This document shows, piece by piece, positions 44,688 to 54,185 of a stretch of 64,000 bases of DNA. Position numbers and translations under genes: made by a program. Each line of letters opens with the position of its first letter. Within the stretch, counting starts at the first letter, position 1. A model generated the notes under the pieces. The model worked only from the letters and a program-made list of their open reading frames with translations, was not told where the DNA came from and did not search any database. The DNA lies in assembly GCA_013151635.1 (NCBI GenBank), contig JAADHV010000067.1, positions 1-64,000 of the forward strand. Direction: 5' to 3'. The stretch is from Deltaproteobacteria bacterium. GTDB lineage: Bacteria > Desulfobacterota > Desulfobacteria > Desulfobacterales > Desulfobacteraceae.

Positions 44688-45365
44688 ATGTACACATTAT
44701 TAACAGGGCCTGTTTTTTACATATCACTTGGGGTCTGTATTATTGGAATGATTGTACGGTTCTATCAGTATTTTAACGGCCTTTCATGGCAATTGGACAG
44801 GGTTGCATATAAACAATTTCCTGGCATGGGCTTTAAAGGAGCTATGCGGTCAATTTACAAATGGCTGATACCTTATGGTACATATGGCTGGCGATCACAA
44901 CCTGTTATGGCGGCTGCATTTTTCGGATTTCATATAGGAGCAGTCCTTATACCTCTTTTTTTAATTGCCCATAATGTTTTTTTAAGAGAAAAGCTCGGGT
45001 TCTCTTTATTTACCATAAGCACGCCCTATGCGGACTGGTTGACATGGATAGCCGTTATCTGCCTGTTCTTCCTGGTTCTGCGGAGACTTGTTCTTCCTGA
45101 AGTAAGAATTCTGACGGACAGGAAAGACTGGGGTATCCTGTTGATTTCCATAGCTCCTTTTATTACAGGGATGCTTGCCCGTTACCAGGTGGGTGATTAT
45201 TCATTCTGGCTGACGGCCCATATTCTGACAGGTGAAATTGTCCTCTTAGCCATTCCTTTTACCAAGCTTTCCCATGTGTTCTTGTTTTTTGCTTCAAGGG
45301 CCCAGCTTGGGATGGATTTTGGTATAAAACGAGGCGGAATAAAAGGAACAAAAATGGCCTGGTAG
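44688..45365 (+). CDS. hmcE: Hmc complex cytochrome b-like subunit HmcE (NarI-like)
   Basis: 225-residue integral membrane protein with five or so helices. The start ATG at 44688 has GGAGG 5 nt upstream; an ATG at 44676 overlaps that site. Conserved histidines in helices (FGFHIGAVLIPLFLIAHN, LTAHILTGEIVLLAIPFTKLSHVF) fit a NarI/DsrM-type cytochrome b binding two b hemes. It should exchange electrons with menaquinone and pass them to HmcF on the inner side. Confidence 0.9.
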   Translation: MYTLLTGPVFYISLGVCIIGMIVRFYQYFNGLSWQLDRVAYKQFPGMGFKGAMRSIYKWLIPYGTYGWRSQPVMAAAFFGFHIGAVLIPLFLIAHNVFLREKLGFSLFTISTPYADWLTWIAVICLFFLVLRRLVLPEVRILTDRKDWGILLISIAPFITGMLARYQVGDYSFWLTAHILTGEIVLLAIPFTKLSHVFLFFASRAQLGMDFGIKRGGIKGTKMAW

Positions 45366-45404
45366 TTAAATTTTTACTGACACAGGTTTTAAGGAGAAAA
45401 ATCC

Positions 45405-46793
45405 ATGCCAGAAGGAACATTATGCAATAAAAAACCCGTTGAAACAGCTGAAGGTATCACAACTCTTCTTGCAGATCAAAGCGGTAAAACATATTATGAA
45501 GAAATGAAAAGCCTGGAAATTGATTCCGATCTTTTGTGGAAAACCATACAGAATACCTGTAAATCCCGCATGAGAACATGGCTTGAAATTTGTGCCCATT
45601 GCGGTATGTGCGCAGACAGCTGTTTTCTTTATCTTGTTAATGGAAAAGACCCGAAACAGGTTCCTGCTTATAAGATCCAGTCCACACTTGGAGAAATCAT
45701 TAAAAAAAAGGGAAAGGTTGGCAATGCATTCATGCGTCATGCCATGGAAGTTGCCTGGGCCCAGTGTACCTGCTGCAACCGTTGCGGTATGTATTGCCCC
45801 CATGGTATTGATACCGGGATTATGTTCGGATATCTTCGCGGCCTTTTATACCAGCAGGGTTTTGTACCCTGGGAAATGAAAATCGGTGCCGGTATGCACA
45901 GGGTTTACAACGCCCAGATGGATGTGACTGATGAAGATTTTATTGATACCTTTGAATGGATGGTTGAGGAGTACGAAGAAGATTATCCTGGACTTACCGT
46001 CCCTGTTGACGTGGAGGATGCAGATATCATGTATACAATTAATGCCCGCGAGGTTAAGCATTATCCCGAAGACCTTGCAGAAGCTGCCATCCTATACCAT
46101 GTCGCAGGAGAAAAATGGACGGTCCCGTCAAAAGGTTGGGAATTGACAAGTCTTTCCATGTTTGCAGGTGACTGGGCTGCCTGTAAAATGCAGGTGGAAA
46201 GTGTCTATGCAGCCATGGAACGTTTAAGACCCAAAAGAATGGTCGGGACCGAATGTGGCCATGCCCACAGGGCAACGGTTGTGGAAGGCCCTTATTGGGC
46301 AGGCAGAAAGGACGGCAGGCCGCCTGTCGAATCCATCCATTATATCGAATGGCTGGCAGAAGCGTTAAGAACAGGCAAGCTGAAAATAGATCCTGCAAAA
46401 AGAATTAAAGAACCTGTTACACTGCAGGATTCGTGCAATTATGTCAGAAACCACGGGATGAGAGAAGTGGCAAGAGAAATCATATCCTATATTGTGGAAC
46501 CGGGTTATTTCATAGAAATGTCCCCTAATAAAGAACACAATTTCTGCTGCGGCGGCGGCGGTGGTTTTAATGGTATTGGATACTTCAGGAAGCAAAGAAA
46601 TGTAGGCCTTAAATGTAAAAGGGATCAGATCCTTGCAACAGGTGCCAAGCTTGTCATTGCTCCCTGCCATAATTGCTGGGATGCCATCCGTGATCTGGAA
46701 GAAGAATATGAAATCGGTATCAAGTGGTCTTTTTTAAAACCTTTGATTATAAAAATGCTTGATATTCCTGAGCATTTACGGCCAAAGGAATAG
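45405..46793 (+). CDS. hmcF: Hmc complex iron-sulfur protein HmcF (HdrD-like)
   Basis: 462 residues. Two ferredoxin motifs ([25 protein letters not shown]) are followed by two CCG-type domains: the region [11 protein letters not shown], the full CCGGGGG motif in [12 protein letters not shown] and CHNCW near the end (heterodisulfide reductase D-type catalytic site). This matches HmcF/TmcB/DsrK proteins, the cytosolic face of the complex. It lies in the hmc order C-D-E-F. The rrf2 gene starts 55 nt after it. Confidence 0.92.
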   Translation: MPEGTLCNKKPVETAEGITTLLADQSGKTYYEEMKSLEIDSDLLWKTIQNTCKSRMRTWLEICAHCGMCADSCFLYLVNGKDPKQVPAYKIQSTLGEIIKKKGKVGNAFMRHAMEVAWAQCTCCNRCGMYCPHGIDTGIMFGYLRGLLYQQGFVPWEMKIGAGMHRVYNAQMDVTDEDFIDTFEWMVEEYEEDYPGLTVPVDVEDADIMYTINAREVKHYPEDLAEAAILYHVAGEKWTVPSKGWELTSLSMFAGDWAACKMQVESVYAAMERLRPKRMVGTECGHAHRATVVEGPYWAGRKDGRPPVESIHYIEWLAEALRTGKLKIDPAKRIKEPVTLQDSCNYVRNHGMREVAREIISYIVEPGYFIEMSPNKEHNFCCGGGGGFNGIGYFRKQRNVGLKCKRDQILATGAKLVIAPCHNCWDAIRDLEEEYEIGIKWSFLKPLIIKMLDIPEHLRPKE

Positions 46794-46848
46794 GGCTTTT
46801 TGACCAGGGAAACGCTCGATTGAGTTTTGAAAAAATTGAGAATAAAAT

Positions 46849-47286
46849 ATGCGGTTGACAACTAAAAGCCGGTACGGGACAAGGCTTATCCTTGATTTAG
46901 CTGTTTACGGCAGGGGAAAACCGGTTCCTTTGAGCGAAATTTCCAGCCGGCAGAATATTTCCTTAAAATACTTGGAACAACTTACAAGTAAACTGAAGAA
47001 AGCAGGTCTTATTACAAGCCATAGAGGCCCTTTTGGCGGGCATATGCTCGCCAGGCCGCCCGAAGACATTTCTGTTGGCAGCATTGTTAGAATCCTGGAG
47101 GAATCTACTGTTATTACTGATTGTGCCGAGCAGGAAAACAAGACATGCAGTGTATGTGACAAGGCAGGAGAGTGCTTGTCACGGTGGGTTTGGGTCGAGG
47201 CCAGCCGTGCAATGTTTGATTGTCTGGATAAAATCACGATCGCAGGTCTTTTAGCCAACGGGAATAAAAAAATAAAGAAAAAATAA
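46849..47286 (+). CDS. rrf2: Rrf2-family transcriptional regulator of the hmc operon
   Basis: 145 residues with a winged-helix N-terminus (MRLTTKSRYGTRLILDLAVY, KYLEQLTSKLKKAGLITSHRG, GGHMLARPP) and a cysteine set C92, C100, C103, C109 suited to an Fe-S cluster. In Desulfovibrio vulgaris the rrf1/rrf2 genes lie downstream of hmc and repress it; here only Rrf2 is found and it is the last gene of the operon. The likely targets are the dyads at 40569-40617. There is a lysine-rich tail and no strong Shine-Dalgarno. Confidence 0.9.
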   Translation: MRLTTKSRYGTRLILDLAVYGRGKPVPLSEISSRQNISLKYLEQLTSKLKKAGLITSHRGPFGGHMLARPPEDISVGSIVRILEESTVITDCAEQENKTCSVCDKAGECLSRWVWVEASRAMFDCLDKITIAGLLANGNKKIKKK

Positions 47287-47308
47287 CCATATTTTCTTGT
47301 GATTCACT

Positions 47309-47354
47309 CAAATCAGTTTGATTTGCAGTGCCTTAATAAAGGGCAGGTTTTTTT
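47309..47354 (+). terminator. Weak terminator structure after rrf2
   Basis: A perfect 7-bp hairpin CAAATCA-gtt-TGATTTG (47309-47325) is followed by TGCC (47329) pairing with GGCA (47342-47345) and a run of seven T (47348-47354). The second stem is short with a bulge. It is consistent with the end of the hmc-rrf2 transcript. Confidence 0.45.
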
Positions 47355-47404
47355 CATTAGCTTTTCTGAACATCGTTTATTAAATTGATCCTGAATTTTT
47401 TTTC

Positions 47405-47443
47405 TTGACATGTTTATTTGAGATAAGTAAATTTCACTTACCT
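47405..47443 (+). promoter_or_regulatory. Promoter with overlapping operator for the acyl-CoA dehydrogenase operon
   Basis: TTGACA (47405-47410), 17-bp spacer, TAAATT (47428-47433), then AGAGAGG ribosome binding site and the ATG at 47473. An imperfect dyad AGATAAGT (47421-47428) / ACTTACCT (47436-47443), with one mismatch and a 7-bp spacer, covers the -10. Position and shape suggest a repressor site of the TetR/FadR kind used for fatty-acid genes. Confidence 0.6.
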
Positions 47444-47472
47444 GAAATCTAATATGAAAAGAGAGGTAAAGA

Positions 47473-49269
47473 ATGGCTCCAAAAATTACCGACCAGAGGG
47501 ACATTGATTTTGTTCTTTACGAGCAGCTTAAGATTGATGCATTGTTAAAATCGGAAAAATACAAGGCATTTAATAAAAAAATGTTTGACATGGTTATAAA
47601 AGAAGCAAGAAACCTGGCAGTCAAGGAAATTTTCCCAACCTATACAGAATGCGATAAAGAGGGTGTGGTATTTGAAAATGGCAGGGTCAGGGTGCCTGAA
47701 TGCCTGAGAAAACCCCATAGACTGCTCAAGGAAGGCGAATGGGGGGCATTGACCGAAGATCCTGAATATGGCGGGCAGGGGCTTCCCTTTACCATTGCCC
47801 AGGCTGCCATGGAATACTTTACAAGTGCAAATTATATTTTAACAACCTATCCGATCCTTGGCCACGGTGCCGGAAAAATGATTGATCTTTTTGGAACCAG
47901 TGAACAAAAAGATTTATTCCTGGAAAAGCTTTACACCGGTGACTGGGGCGGGACCATGCTGTTAACAGAACCGGGTGCAGGCTCAGATGTGGGTGCTTTG
48001 ACGACTCTGGCCAGAAAGCAGGATGACGGCACCTATGAGATCTGCGGCAGTAAAATTTTTATTACAAATGGCGAACAAAATCTTACACAGAATATTATCC
48101 ATCCTGTTCTTGCAAGAATTGAAGGGGCACCGGCCGGGACCAAGGGTATTTCCCTTTTTATCGTTCCAAAGATATGGGTCAATAAAGACGGGACATTAGG
48201 TAAGCCCAATGATATCGTCTGTACAGGTGTTGAGGAAAAAATGGGGCTCCACGGCAGCCCGACCTGTTCCATGAGTCTTGGGAGCAAGGGCAGATGCCGG
48301 GGGCTTTTGCTGGGTAAGCCAAACCAGGGCATGGAAATCATGTTTCACATGATGAATGAAGTCCGCCTGGAAGTTGGGACACAAGCCTTTACCAGTGCAA
48401 ATCTTGCTTATTCACATGCCCTTGATTATGCAAAAGAAAGACTCCAGGGGCGAAGTATCGAAAACCTTGCAGACCATGGGGCAGACCAGGTTCCTATTAT
48501 CAGTCACCCTGATGTAAAAAGAATGCTGTTGAAGATGAAATCCTATGTGGAAGGTATGCGCAGCTTAATATATTATATTGCTTTTTGTTTTGATAAGGAA
48601 CAAACATCGGCAGATAAGAAAGAAGCCCTGCACTATGCCAACCTGATAGAAATTTTAACACCGGTGGTTAAAGCCTACACAAGTGAAAAAGGGTTTGATG
48701 TGTGTGTGGATGCCATGCAGGTGTTCGGGGGATACGGGTATACCAGGGAGTATCCTGTGGAGCAGATGGTAAGGGATTGTAAAATTACATCCATTTACGA
48801 AGGCTCAAACGGTATCCAGGCCATGGATTTTCTGGGGCGTAAGATCGCAGGAAACAAAGCCGTGATGCTGGATGCCCTGATAAGTGAAATTAAAACCACG
48901 GTATTGAAAGCCAAAACCCGTGACAGATTGACCATGCTTGCAGCAAAATTGGAAGAAGCTCTTATATTGTTTGAAACCACATGTAAAAATACGGAAAAAG
49001 CTGTTTTTTCAAAGCACATGGCCTCGGCCTTTGCCTGTGCCCATCCACTGCTTGAGGCGGCAGGCGACATCATAATGGCATGGATGCTTCTCTGGCGGGC
49101 GGTTATTGCAGATAAAAAGCTTGAAACCAGGGAAGCTTTCTTTTACCAGGGCAAAATAAAGGCGGCACAGTTTTTTATCACCACTCTAATCCCCGTGACC
49201 ATGGGAAAACTTTTGGCAGTCACGTATGAGGATAACCCGGCAGCCGGTATGGATGCCTCTTTATTTTAA
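47473..49269 (+). CDS. Acyl-CoA dehydrogenase (long form)
   Basis: 598-residue FAD enzyme for the first step of beta-oxidation. The N-terminal helical domain is followed by LLTEPGAGSDVGALTT, GSKIFITNGEQN, VEEKMGLHGSPTCSM and the C-terminal QVFGGYGYTREYPVEQMVRDCKITSIYEGSNGIQAMDFLGRK, which includes the FAD and catalytic glutamate region (YEG). The additional C-terminal domain of about 130 residues is typical of the FadE5-like class. It is followed after 30 nt by a thiolase and headed by a promoter with an operator. The chain-length preference is not clear from sequence. Confidence 0.93.
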   Translation: MAPKITDQRDIDFVLYEQLKIDALLKSEKYKAFNKKMFDMVIKEARNLAVKEIFPTYTECDKEGVVFENGRVRVPECLRKPHRLLKEGEWGALTEDPEYGGQGLPFTIAQAAMEYFTSANYILTTYPILGHGAGKMIDLFGTSEQKDLFLEKLYTGDWGGTMLLTEPGAGSDVGALTTLARKQDDGTYEICGSKIFITNGEQNLTQNIIHPVLARIEGAPAGTKGISLFIVPKIWVNKDGTLGKPNDIVCTGVEEKMGLHGSPTCSMSLGSKGRCRGLLLGKPNQGMEIMFHMMNEVRLEVGTQAFTSANLAYSHALDYAKERLQGRSIENLADHGADQVPIISHPDVKRMLLKMKSYVEGMRSLIYYIAFCFDKEQTSADKKEALHYANLIEILTPVVKAYTSEKGFDVCVDAMQVFGGYGYTREYPVEQMVRDCKITSIYEGSNGIQAMDFLGRKIAGNKAVMLDALISEIKTTVLKAKTRDRLTMLAAKLEEALILFETTCKNTEKAVFSKHMASAFACAHPLLEAAGDIIMAWMLLWRAVIADKKLETREAFFYQGKIKAAQFFITTLIPVTMGKLLAVTYEDNPAAGMDASLF

Positions 49270-49299
49270 AAATCAGAAAAAGAACAGGAGATAATAAAA

Positions 49300-50550
49300 A
49301 TGGAAGATGTTGTCATCGTATCCGGTTGCAGGACGGCAATAGGTGCTTTTGGCGGAACCATGCTTCCCATGAATGGCGCAAGCCTTGCGGCTGTTACCAT
49401 GAAAGAGGCCGTTAAAAGGGCCGGGATTGCGCCTGGGATGATAGATGATGTCCGGTACGGGTGCTGCATGGAATCCTGTGATACTCTTAATGTTGCGAGA
49501 GTCGGTGCATTGCTTGCCGGTATTCCTGAAACTGTTACCGCTGTCAGCATAAACAGGGTTTGTATTTCCGGAATGGAAGCCATGATTTCCGGGATGGCCA
49601 TGATTCAGGCCGGCATGGCGGATATAATTCTTGCCGGCGGAACAGAGCATATGTCGTCTGTGCCGTACAGTGTCCCAAATGCACGCTGGGGGTGCAGGCT
49701 TCAGGATCAGAAATTTGTTGATGATATGATACATGCACTGCACTGCGGTTCCCACATTATCCCTCACCCTGAAGACGGGCCTGTGGATGAAAAGAAACCT
49801 CCCTTGAGCATGTTTGTAGGCAAACCTTATATCATGGGACATACTACTGAATTTATAGCCCAGCATCTTGATATTTCAAGAAAAGATATGGATGAAGTTG
49901 CCTTAAGAAGCCATAATGAGGCAGAGCGTGCCACAAACGACGGGTCTTTTAAAGATGAGATCGTTCCTGTCCTGGTTCCCGGGAAAAGAAAAGGCCCTGT
50001 TGTTTTTGATAAAGACGAGCATTTCAGACCTGGAATTACAATGGAAGAGCTTGCAGCCCTTCCGCCTGCCTTTATCCCGGAAATCGGTAAGGTCACAGCC
50101 GGAAATTCTTCCGGTATTAATGACGGATCAACCGGCATGATTATCATGTCTGCTTCAAAAGCCTGTGAGCTTGGTCTTGCCCCGATTGCCAGGATAAAAG
50201 CAACATCCAGGGGGGCATGCCATCCATCGGTCATGGGTTTGTCCCCTGTGCCGGCAGTAAAAAATCTTTTAAAATCATCCGATCTTGAACTTTCGGATTT
50301 TGAACTTGCCGAGGTAAATGAAGCCTTTGCAGGGCAATACCTGGGATGTGAAAAAGAACTTGGATTGAACCGGGAAATCACCAATGTCAACGGATCGGGA
50401 ATAGGACTTGGCCATCCGGTAGGATCAACCGGTGCAAGAATCGTGGTGTCCTTGATGTATGCCATGAAAAAGAGGAATAAAACACTTGGTCTTGCCACCC
50501 TTTGCGGTGGAGGCGGAGTATCCATGGCTTGTGCCATAGAAATGCTTTAA
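49300..50550 (+). CDS. Acetyl-CoA acyltransferase (thiolase)
   Basis: 416 residues with the nucleophile C88 in [15 protein letters not shown], the active-site [18 protein letters not shown] histidine and the second cysteine in [18 protein letters not shown]. It cleaves 3-ketoacyl-CoA or condenses acetyl-CoA. Several insertions around [13 protein letters not shown] make it a typical long bacterial thiolase. Together with the upstream acyl-CoA dehydrogenase it forms a partial beta-oxidation operon; hydratase and 3-hydroxyacyl-CoA dehydrogenase are not here. Confidence 0.94.
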   Translation: MEDVVIVSGCRTAIGAFGGTMLPMNGASLAAVTMKEAVKRAGIAPGMIDDVRYGCCMESCDTLNVARVGALLAGIPETVTAVSINRVCISGMEAMISGMAMIQAGMADIILAGGTEHMSSVPYSVPNARWGCRLQDQKFVDDMIHALHCGSHIIPHPEDGPVDEKKPPLSMFVGKPYIMGHTTEFIAQHLDISRKDMDEVALRSHNEAERATNDGSFKDEIVPVLVPGKRKGPVVFDKDEHFRPGITMEELAALPPAFIPEIGKVTAGNSSGINDGSTGMIIMSASKACELGLAPIARIKATSRGACHPSVMGLSPVPAVKNLLKSSDLELSDFELAEVNEAFAGQYLGCEKELGLNREITNVNGSGIGLGHPVGSTGARIVVSLMYAMKKRNKTLGLATLCGGGGVSMACAIEML

Positions 50551-50575
50551 TAAAAATTTTTTAGAGAGGTTCTTC

Positions 50576-51283
50576 ATGTACAGCAAAAAACAATGGTTCC
50601 TGGTTTTCATAATTATTCTATGTATATGTTCCCAATCCTTTGCAAGTGATGAAAAAGAACAGGCTGTTGAAAAGGCTGATCTTGAAAAGCAGATCAGTTA
50701 TGCACTTGGATATGATATTGTTGATAGATTAAGGGAAAATTTTGAACTGGATTCAAAGTTTTTTATGATGGGTGCAAGGGACAGCAATGTAAAACAAGCA
50801 AAACTGACTCCAGAAAAAATAAGACAGCTTCTTGTATCGTACCAGCGGATAGCAAGACAAAAACAAATAGAGAAAATTAAAATGGAATCCAGAAAAAACA
50901 GGGACATGGGTAAAAAGTTTTTAGAGAAGAATAAGAAAAAGAAAGGAGTTGTAACCCTGCCCTCGGGACTTCAATATGAAGTCTTGACAGAGGGTGACGG
51001 TCCTTTCCCAAAGGCAACAGATACAATAGAGTGTAATTACAGGGGCACACTCATAGATGGAACGGTTTTTGATTCTTCCTACCAGAGGGGGAAACCTGCA
51101 AGTTTCCAGGTAAACGGTGTGATTCAAGGCTGGATAGAAGCCCTGCAGAAGATGAGGGTCGGATCTAAGTGGATTTTGTATGTCCCGCCGGAACTTGCAT
51201 ACGGTGACAGGGGAGCGGGATCTGTTATAAAACCGGGTGCAACCCTGATTTTTGAAGTCGAAGTATTGGGTATTCTGGAGTAA
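50576..51283 (+). CDS. FKBP-type peptidyl-prolyl isomerase, exported (FkpA/Mip-like)
   Basis: 235 residues with a signal peptide ([18 protein letters not shown]), an N-terminal helical dimerisation domain (about 30-115) containing [17 protein letters not shown], and a C-terminal FKBP domain with [40 protein letters not shown] and [13 protein letters not shown]. It is expected to act as a periplasmic prolyl isomerase/chaperone. It follows the thiolase gene after 25 nt but is functionally unrelated. Confidence 0.92.
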   Translation: MYSKKQWFLVFIIILCICSQSFASDEKEQAVEKADLEKQISYALGYDIVDRLRENFELDSKFFMMGARDSNVKQAKLTPEKIRQLLVSYQRIARQKQIEKIKMESRKNRDMGKKFLEKNKKKKGVVTLPSGLQYEVLTEGDGPFPKATDTIECNYRGTLIDGTVFDSSYQRGKPASFQVNGVIQGWIEALQKMRVGSKWILYVPPELAYGDRGAGSVIKPGATLIFEVEVLGILE

Positions 51284-51289
51284 TAAACC

Positions 51290-51853
51290 ATGTTTGTCCT
51301 CGGAATAAACGGCAGCCCGCGGCATAAGGGCAATTCCCGTTATCTGATGTCTCTTTTTATGGAAGAAATGAAGGCAAAAGGCCATAACACAAAAGTGCTG
51401 GATGCGGTCAAGCTTAAAATCAATCCCTGTATCGGATGCGGCAATTGTGAGACTAAAGGTGTTTGCATATTTGAGGATGATTTTACTAATATTTTTTTGC
51501 CGGCAATGATAAAAGCCGATTTGGCCGTGATAAGTTCCCCTGTTTATTTTTATGCTTTTCCAGCCGCACTCAAGGCCTTGATCGACAGGATACAGGTGAT
51601 GTGGTCCAGAAAATACAGGCTTAAGACGGATGAATTCAAGGGCCGCATACGAAAGGGCGTTCTCCTGGCATCAGGTGCCACAAATGGAAAAGATCTGTTT
51701 GACGGCTTGAAGCTGACTGCCAGATATTTTTTTGATGCCGCAGATATAAAATATGAATCAGGACTCTTTTACAGGGGTGTTGATGGAAAAGGCGAGATGG
51801 AAAACCATCCCGCCGTTCATGAAGATATTAAAAAACTTTCTGCTTTGTTTTAG
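51290..51853 (+). CDS. NADPH-dependent FMN reductase / iron-sulfur flavoprotein-like
   Basis: 187 residues with the flavodoxin-like FMN motif GINGSPRHKGNSRYLM and a cysteine set CIGCGNCETKGVC resembling that of the iron-sulfur flavoprotein (Isf) family. SSPVYFYAFPAALKALIDRIQ is the second FMN-contacting loop. The electron acceptor is unknown; archaeal Isf proteins reduce O2 or peroxide. It starts 6 nt after the FKBP gene. Confidence 0.85.
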   Translation: MFVLGINGSPRHKGNSRYLMSLFMEEMKAKGHNTKVLDAVKLKINPCIGCGNCETKGVCIFEDDFTNIFLPAMIKADLAVISSPVYFYAFPAALKALIDRIQVMWSRKYRLKTDEFKGRIRKGVLLASGATNGKDLFDGLKLTARYFFDAADIKYESGLFYRGVDGKGEMENHPAVHEDIKKLSALF

Positions 51854-51941
51854 TTTTTTTAAGGACAGCCACCCCCAATTTTTTCTTGTTGGAATTAAGT
51901 TTAAGCGCCGTGAAAAACTCCTTGTCCTTTATAGTATAAAA

Positions 51942-51979
51942 AACGCCTGCAATCTCAGTTGATTAATTTATCAGGCGTT
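51942..51979 (-). terminator. Rho-independent terminator overlapping the pckG stop codon
   Basis: On the minus strand AACGCCTG (51979-51972) pairs with CAGGCGTT (51949-51942), then TTTTT follows. The 22-nt loop contains the final codons and the TGA of pckG (51955-51957). The hairpin therefore begins inside the coding sequence. Confidence 0.75.
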
Positions 51980-53922
51980 ATAATGCTGCCATGGACATCC
52001 TTTAATGCTGAAAGTTTAGTTTTCTGTTCAGCCAGGATGTCAAACAGGATTTGAGGGATGCCTTCTTCCCTGGCATATGCATCGTGCTGGAGCTCAATCC
52101 GTTTGATAATATTATCAAGGTACAAAGAGAATTGTTTTGTATAAAGTTCTTTTGTATAGTCTTTATCTATAACCTGTTTGAACAATAATTTTAAATCGTC
52201 ATATTTCGGAAGATTTCCTATGGGTGTTGAAATATATTCAATTTCATCGTGTGCATATCGTTCAAGCCATGACAGCCATACTTTTACATCTTTTTTTTCT
52301 CCTAAAAGCGTGGAAGATTCTCCGCCTCTGGCCTTTTTTGTTAAAAAATAATTAAGCCCTGCCATCACGGGTCTGTACTCTTTTTTTATTTTTTTGCTTC
52401 CAAAAAAATTGAACTGGGCTTTCATATAATCTCCAAGGGCACCAGGGATAAAGGGTGCATTGGCCCAGGGAGCCCTTTTGACTCCTGTTACCCCGACTTC
52501 CGTTGCCGTGGCGGCAGAAACAATACAGGCCCCTATGACAACTCCGGCATCAGAGTTTTTGGCAACCCAGACAGGCGGCATGGTGTCTGCATCCCTTCCA
52601 CTGTAAGTGAAAACTCTTGTAAGTGCGCCTTCAGGGTTTTCCGCCTGGGGCGAGTAAGTCTCAAGGCAGTCAGAACTTAATGTGCAACGGGAATTGGGAT
52701 GGGACATGGGAACTGGTTTGCCGTTTTCATCGGTTTTACCTTTATGCCAGTCACCCTGGAAATTAAAGCCTTTGTCCGGATGTTCTTCATTATTACCCAC
52801 CCAGTGGGGTACTTTTTTTTCATCGATCAATACATTGGACCAGATCACTTCGTGCCCGGGCTGTCTTAAAATCTGCATTAAAAGAGGATCGCCTTCAAGG
52901 TTTACGTTTTCAACGATTCCGAAAATTCCGCACTCAGGATTGACAGATCTGATACTTCCGTCCTCTGCAATCCACATCTGGGCAAGATCATCGCCGATAA
53001 ATACGTTTCCTGCCATGGCAGTTGTGGTTTTTCCGCATCCGCTCGGGGCAGCGCCTGCAAACCAGGTAACACGGTCATCAGGGCCGTGGATACCCGTGAT
53101 GAACATATGCTCGGACAATTCCTTTCCGGGATTCTCATAAACAGCCTTATCAACGGCAAACCTGTGGTTGCCTTTTTTAAGCAGCAGTGTATTACCGGCA
53201 TAGGTGCAATTCCAGCTATATGTTGTTTTGTATTTTCGATCCATGAAAACCCTTGCATTTGGCAGGTCTTCGGGCCGGTTAAGACCCTGGCTGTGGATAT
53301 TTGTAAAGAAATGTCCAAGTGATTCCACTTCTTTATTAAAATCACTATAGGCATTCCTGTAAAGAAGTTCAGCACTATGGGAAACATAGGCGGAACTTGT
53401 GATTTCAAGGGCAGGATTTGACACGGGAGATCCCACAGGGCCCCTCATATAAAATCCAACTATCATGGTCATGCCTTTCATGATGTCAGTCATATTGGCC
53501 CTGACTTCTTCAAGTGCAGAGGGCCTGTCCATCCGGTTGGCAAGAGAGCTTACCTGATCTTCAGGGTTTGCGATATAATAGGTCCTGTCAACTATCCTGC
53601 CCTGCTCCTGGGCCAGGTCAAAATGAATTGTATGCCCTTCCATCGCAAGGGGGCTTTCCTCGTTTTTTTCAAGTGCAAGGTTTTTAATGAATTCCCGATC
53701 TTCAGGTGAACCTGTATTGATAAAAACAAAAGAAGGATTGCAAAGTACGATTGAATCGGCAATTTTTTTTAGAACTTCAGGAAGGTTGATTTTTAAAATC
53801 CGCTCTAATTGTACGTCATCCATTGATTGTTTGAAAACAGCTTTCGCACCTTCCATGGAATTAGTTTTTCCAAGTTCATTTATGATATCTATCTTGCTAC
53901 CTTTTTTAAGCATTTTAATCAT
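51955..53922 (-). CDS. pckG: Phosphoenolpyruvate carboxykinase (GTP)
   Basis: 655 residues from MIKMLKKGSK; a TTG nine bases earlier is also possible, with GGAG close upstream. It interconverts oxaloacetate and phosphoenolpyruvate with GTP/GDP. Visible blocks are MRGPVGSPVSNPALEIT, MDRKYKTTYSWNCTYAGNTLLLKK and the kinase-1a P-loop FAGAAPSGCGKTTTAMAG followed by the metal site IGDDLAQMW. The P-loop with GCGKTTTAM instead of ACGKTNLAM is like the variant of archaeal and some bacterial GTP enzymes. It is monocistronic, with its own terminator. Confidence 0.93.
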   Translation of the reverse strand: MIKMLKKGSKIDIINELGKTNSMEGAKAVFKQSMDDVQLERILKINLPEVLKKIADSIVLCNPSFVFINTGSPEDREFIKNLALEKNEESPLAMEGHTIHFDLAQEQGRIVDRTYYIANPEDQVSSLANRMDRPSALEEVRANMTDIMKGMTMIVGFYMRGPVGSPVSNPALEITSSAYVSHSAELLYRNAYSDFNKEVESLGHFFTNIHSQGLNRPEDLPNARVFMDRKYKTTYSWNCTYAGNTLLLKKGNHRFAVDKAVYENPGKELSEHMFITGIHGPDDRVTWFAGAAPSGCGKTTTAMAGNVFIGDDLAQMWIAEDGSIRSVNPECGIFGIVENVNLEGDPLLMQILRQPGHEVIWSNVLIDEKKVPHWVGNNEEHPDKGFNFQGDWHKGKTDENGKPVPMSHPNSRCTLSSDCLETYSPQAENPEGALTRVFTYSGRDADTMPPVWVAKNSDAGVVIGACIVSAATATEVGVTGVKRAPWANAPFIPGALGDYMKAQFNFFGSKKIKKEYRPVMAGLNYFLTKKARGGESSTLLGEKKDVKVWLSWLERYAHDEIEYISTPIGNLPKYDDLKLLFKQVIDKDYTKELYTKQFSLYLDNIIKRIELQHDAYAREEGIPQILFDILAEQKTKLSALKDVHGSIITPDKLIN

Positions 53923-54086
53923 AGTCTCCAAAATAGGGTTATTAAAAGAGTTTTTTTCCTTCTACCATTTAATTTGTAAAAATCAAATGGTATCTTATTT
54001 TTTTTCAAAAAAACTTAGATTGTATTTTTGGGATAACCAGTATAAAAACAGATGGATGGCTGAGCGATTCTCAACAGGTTAACTAA

Positions 54087-54116
54087 CTGCCACGGGCAGA
54101 CCTGGTATTTCACCAG
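54087..54116 (+). other. Twin hairpin leader upstream of the PHP gene
   Basis: CTGCC-acg-GGCAG (54087-54099) and CTGGT-atttc-ACCAG (54102-54116) are two perfect 5-bp hairpins 2 nt apart, 70 bp upstream of the ATG at 54186. The pattern is clear but short. No known riboswitch consensus fits. Confidence 0.4.
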
Positions 54117-54185
54117 AGTTTGCCGACGACAAAACATGAAAGTCCTGATTTGGATTGCAAAGGCTTTCATATAAAAAGGGAAACG

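Noticed and set aside
45405..46793. HmcF called as DsrK or TmcB
   Set aside because: Proteins are similar, but the A-B-C-D-E-F gene order with a 16-heme HmcA and rrf2 fits Hmc.
49827..50537. 236-codon minus-strand frame inside the thiolase gene
   Set aside because: Serine/proline-rich translation without domain; a shadow of the thiolase frame.
54087..54116. Mini-ykkC (guanidine-II) or other known riboswitch
   Set aside because: Only one loop contains ACG, the second loop is ATTTC; the consensus needs two ACGR loops.
54050..54125. Possible tRNA-like sequence (GGATGGCTGAGCG start)
   Set aside because: No acceptor stem, anticodon arm or T-loop could be folded; only two short hairpins remain.
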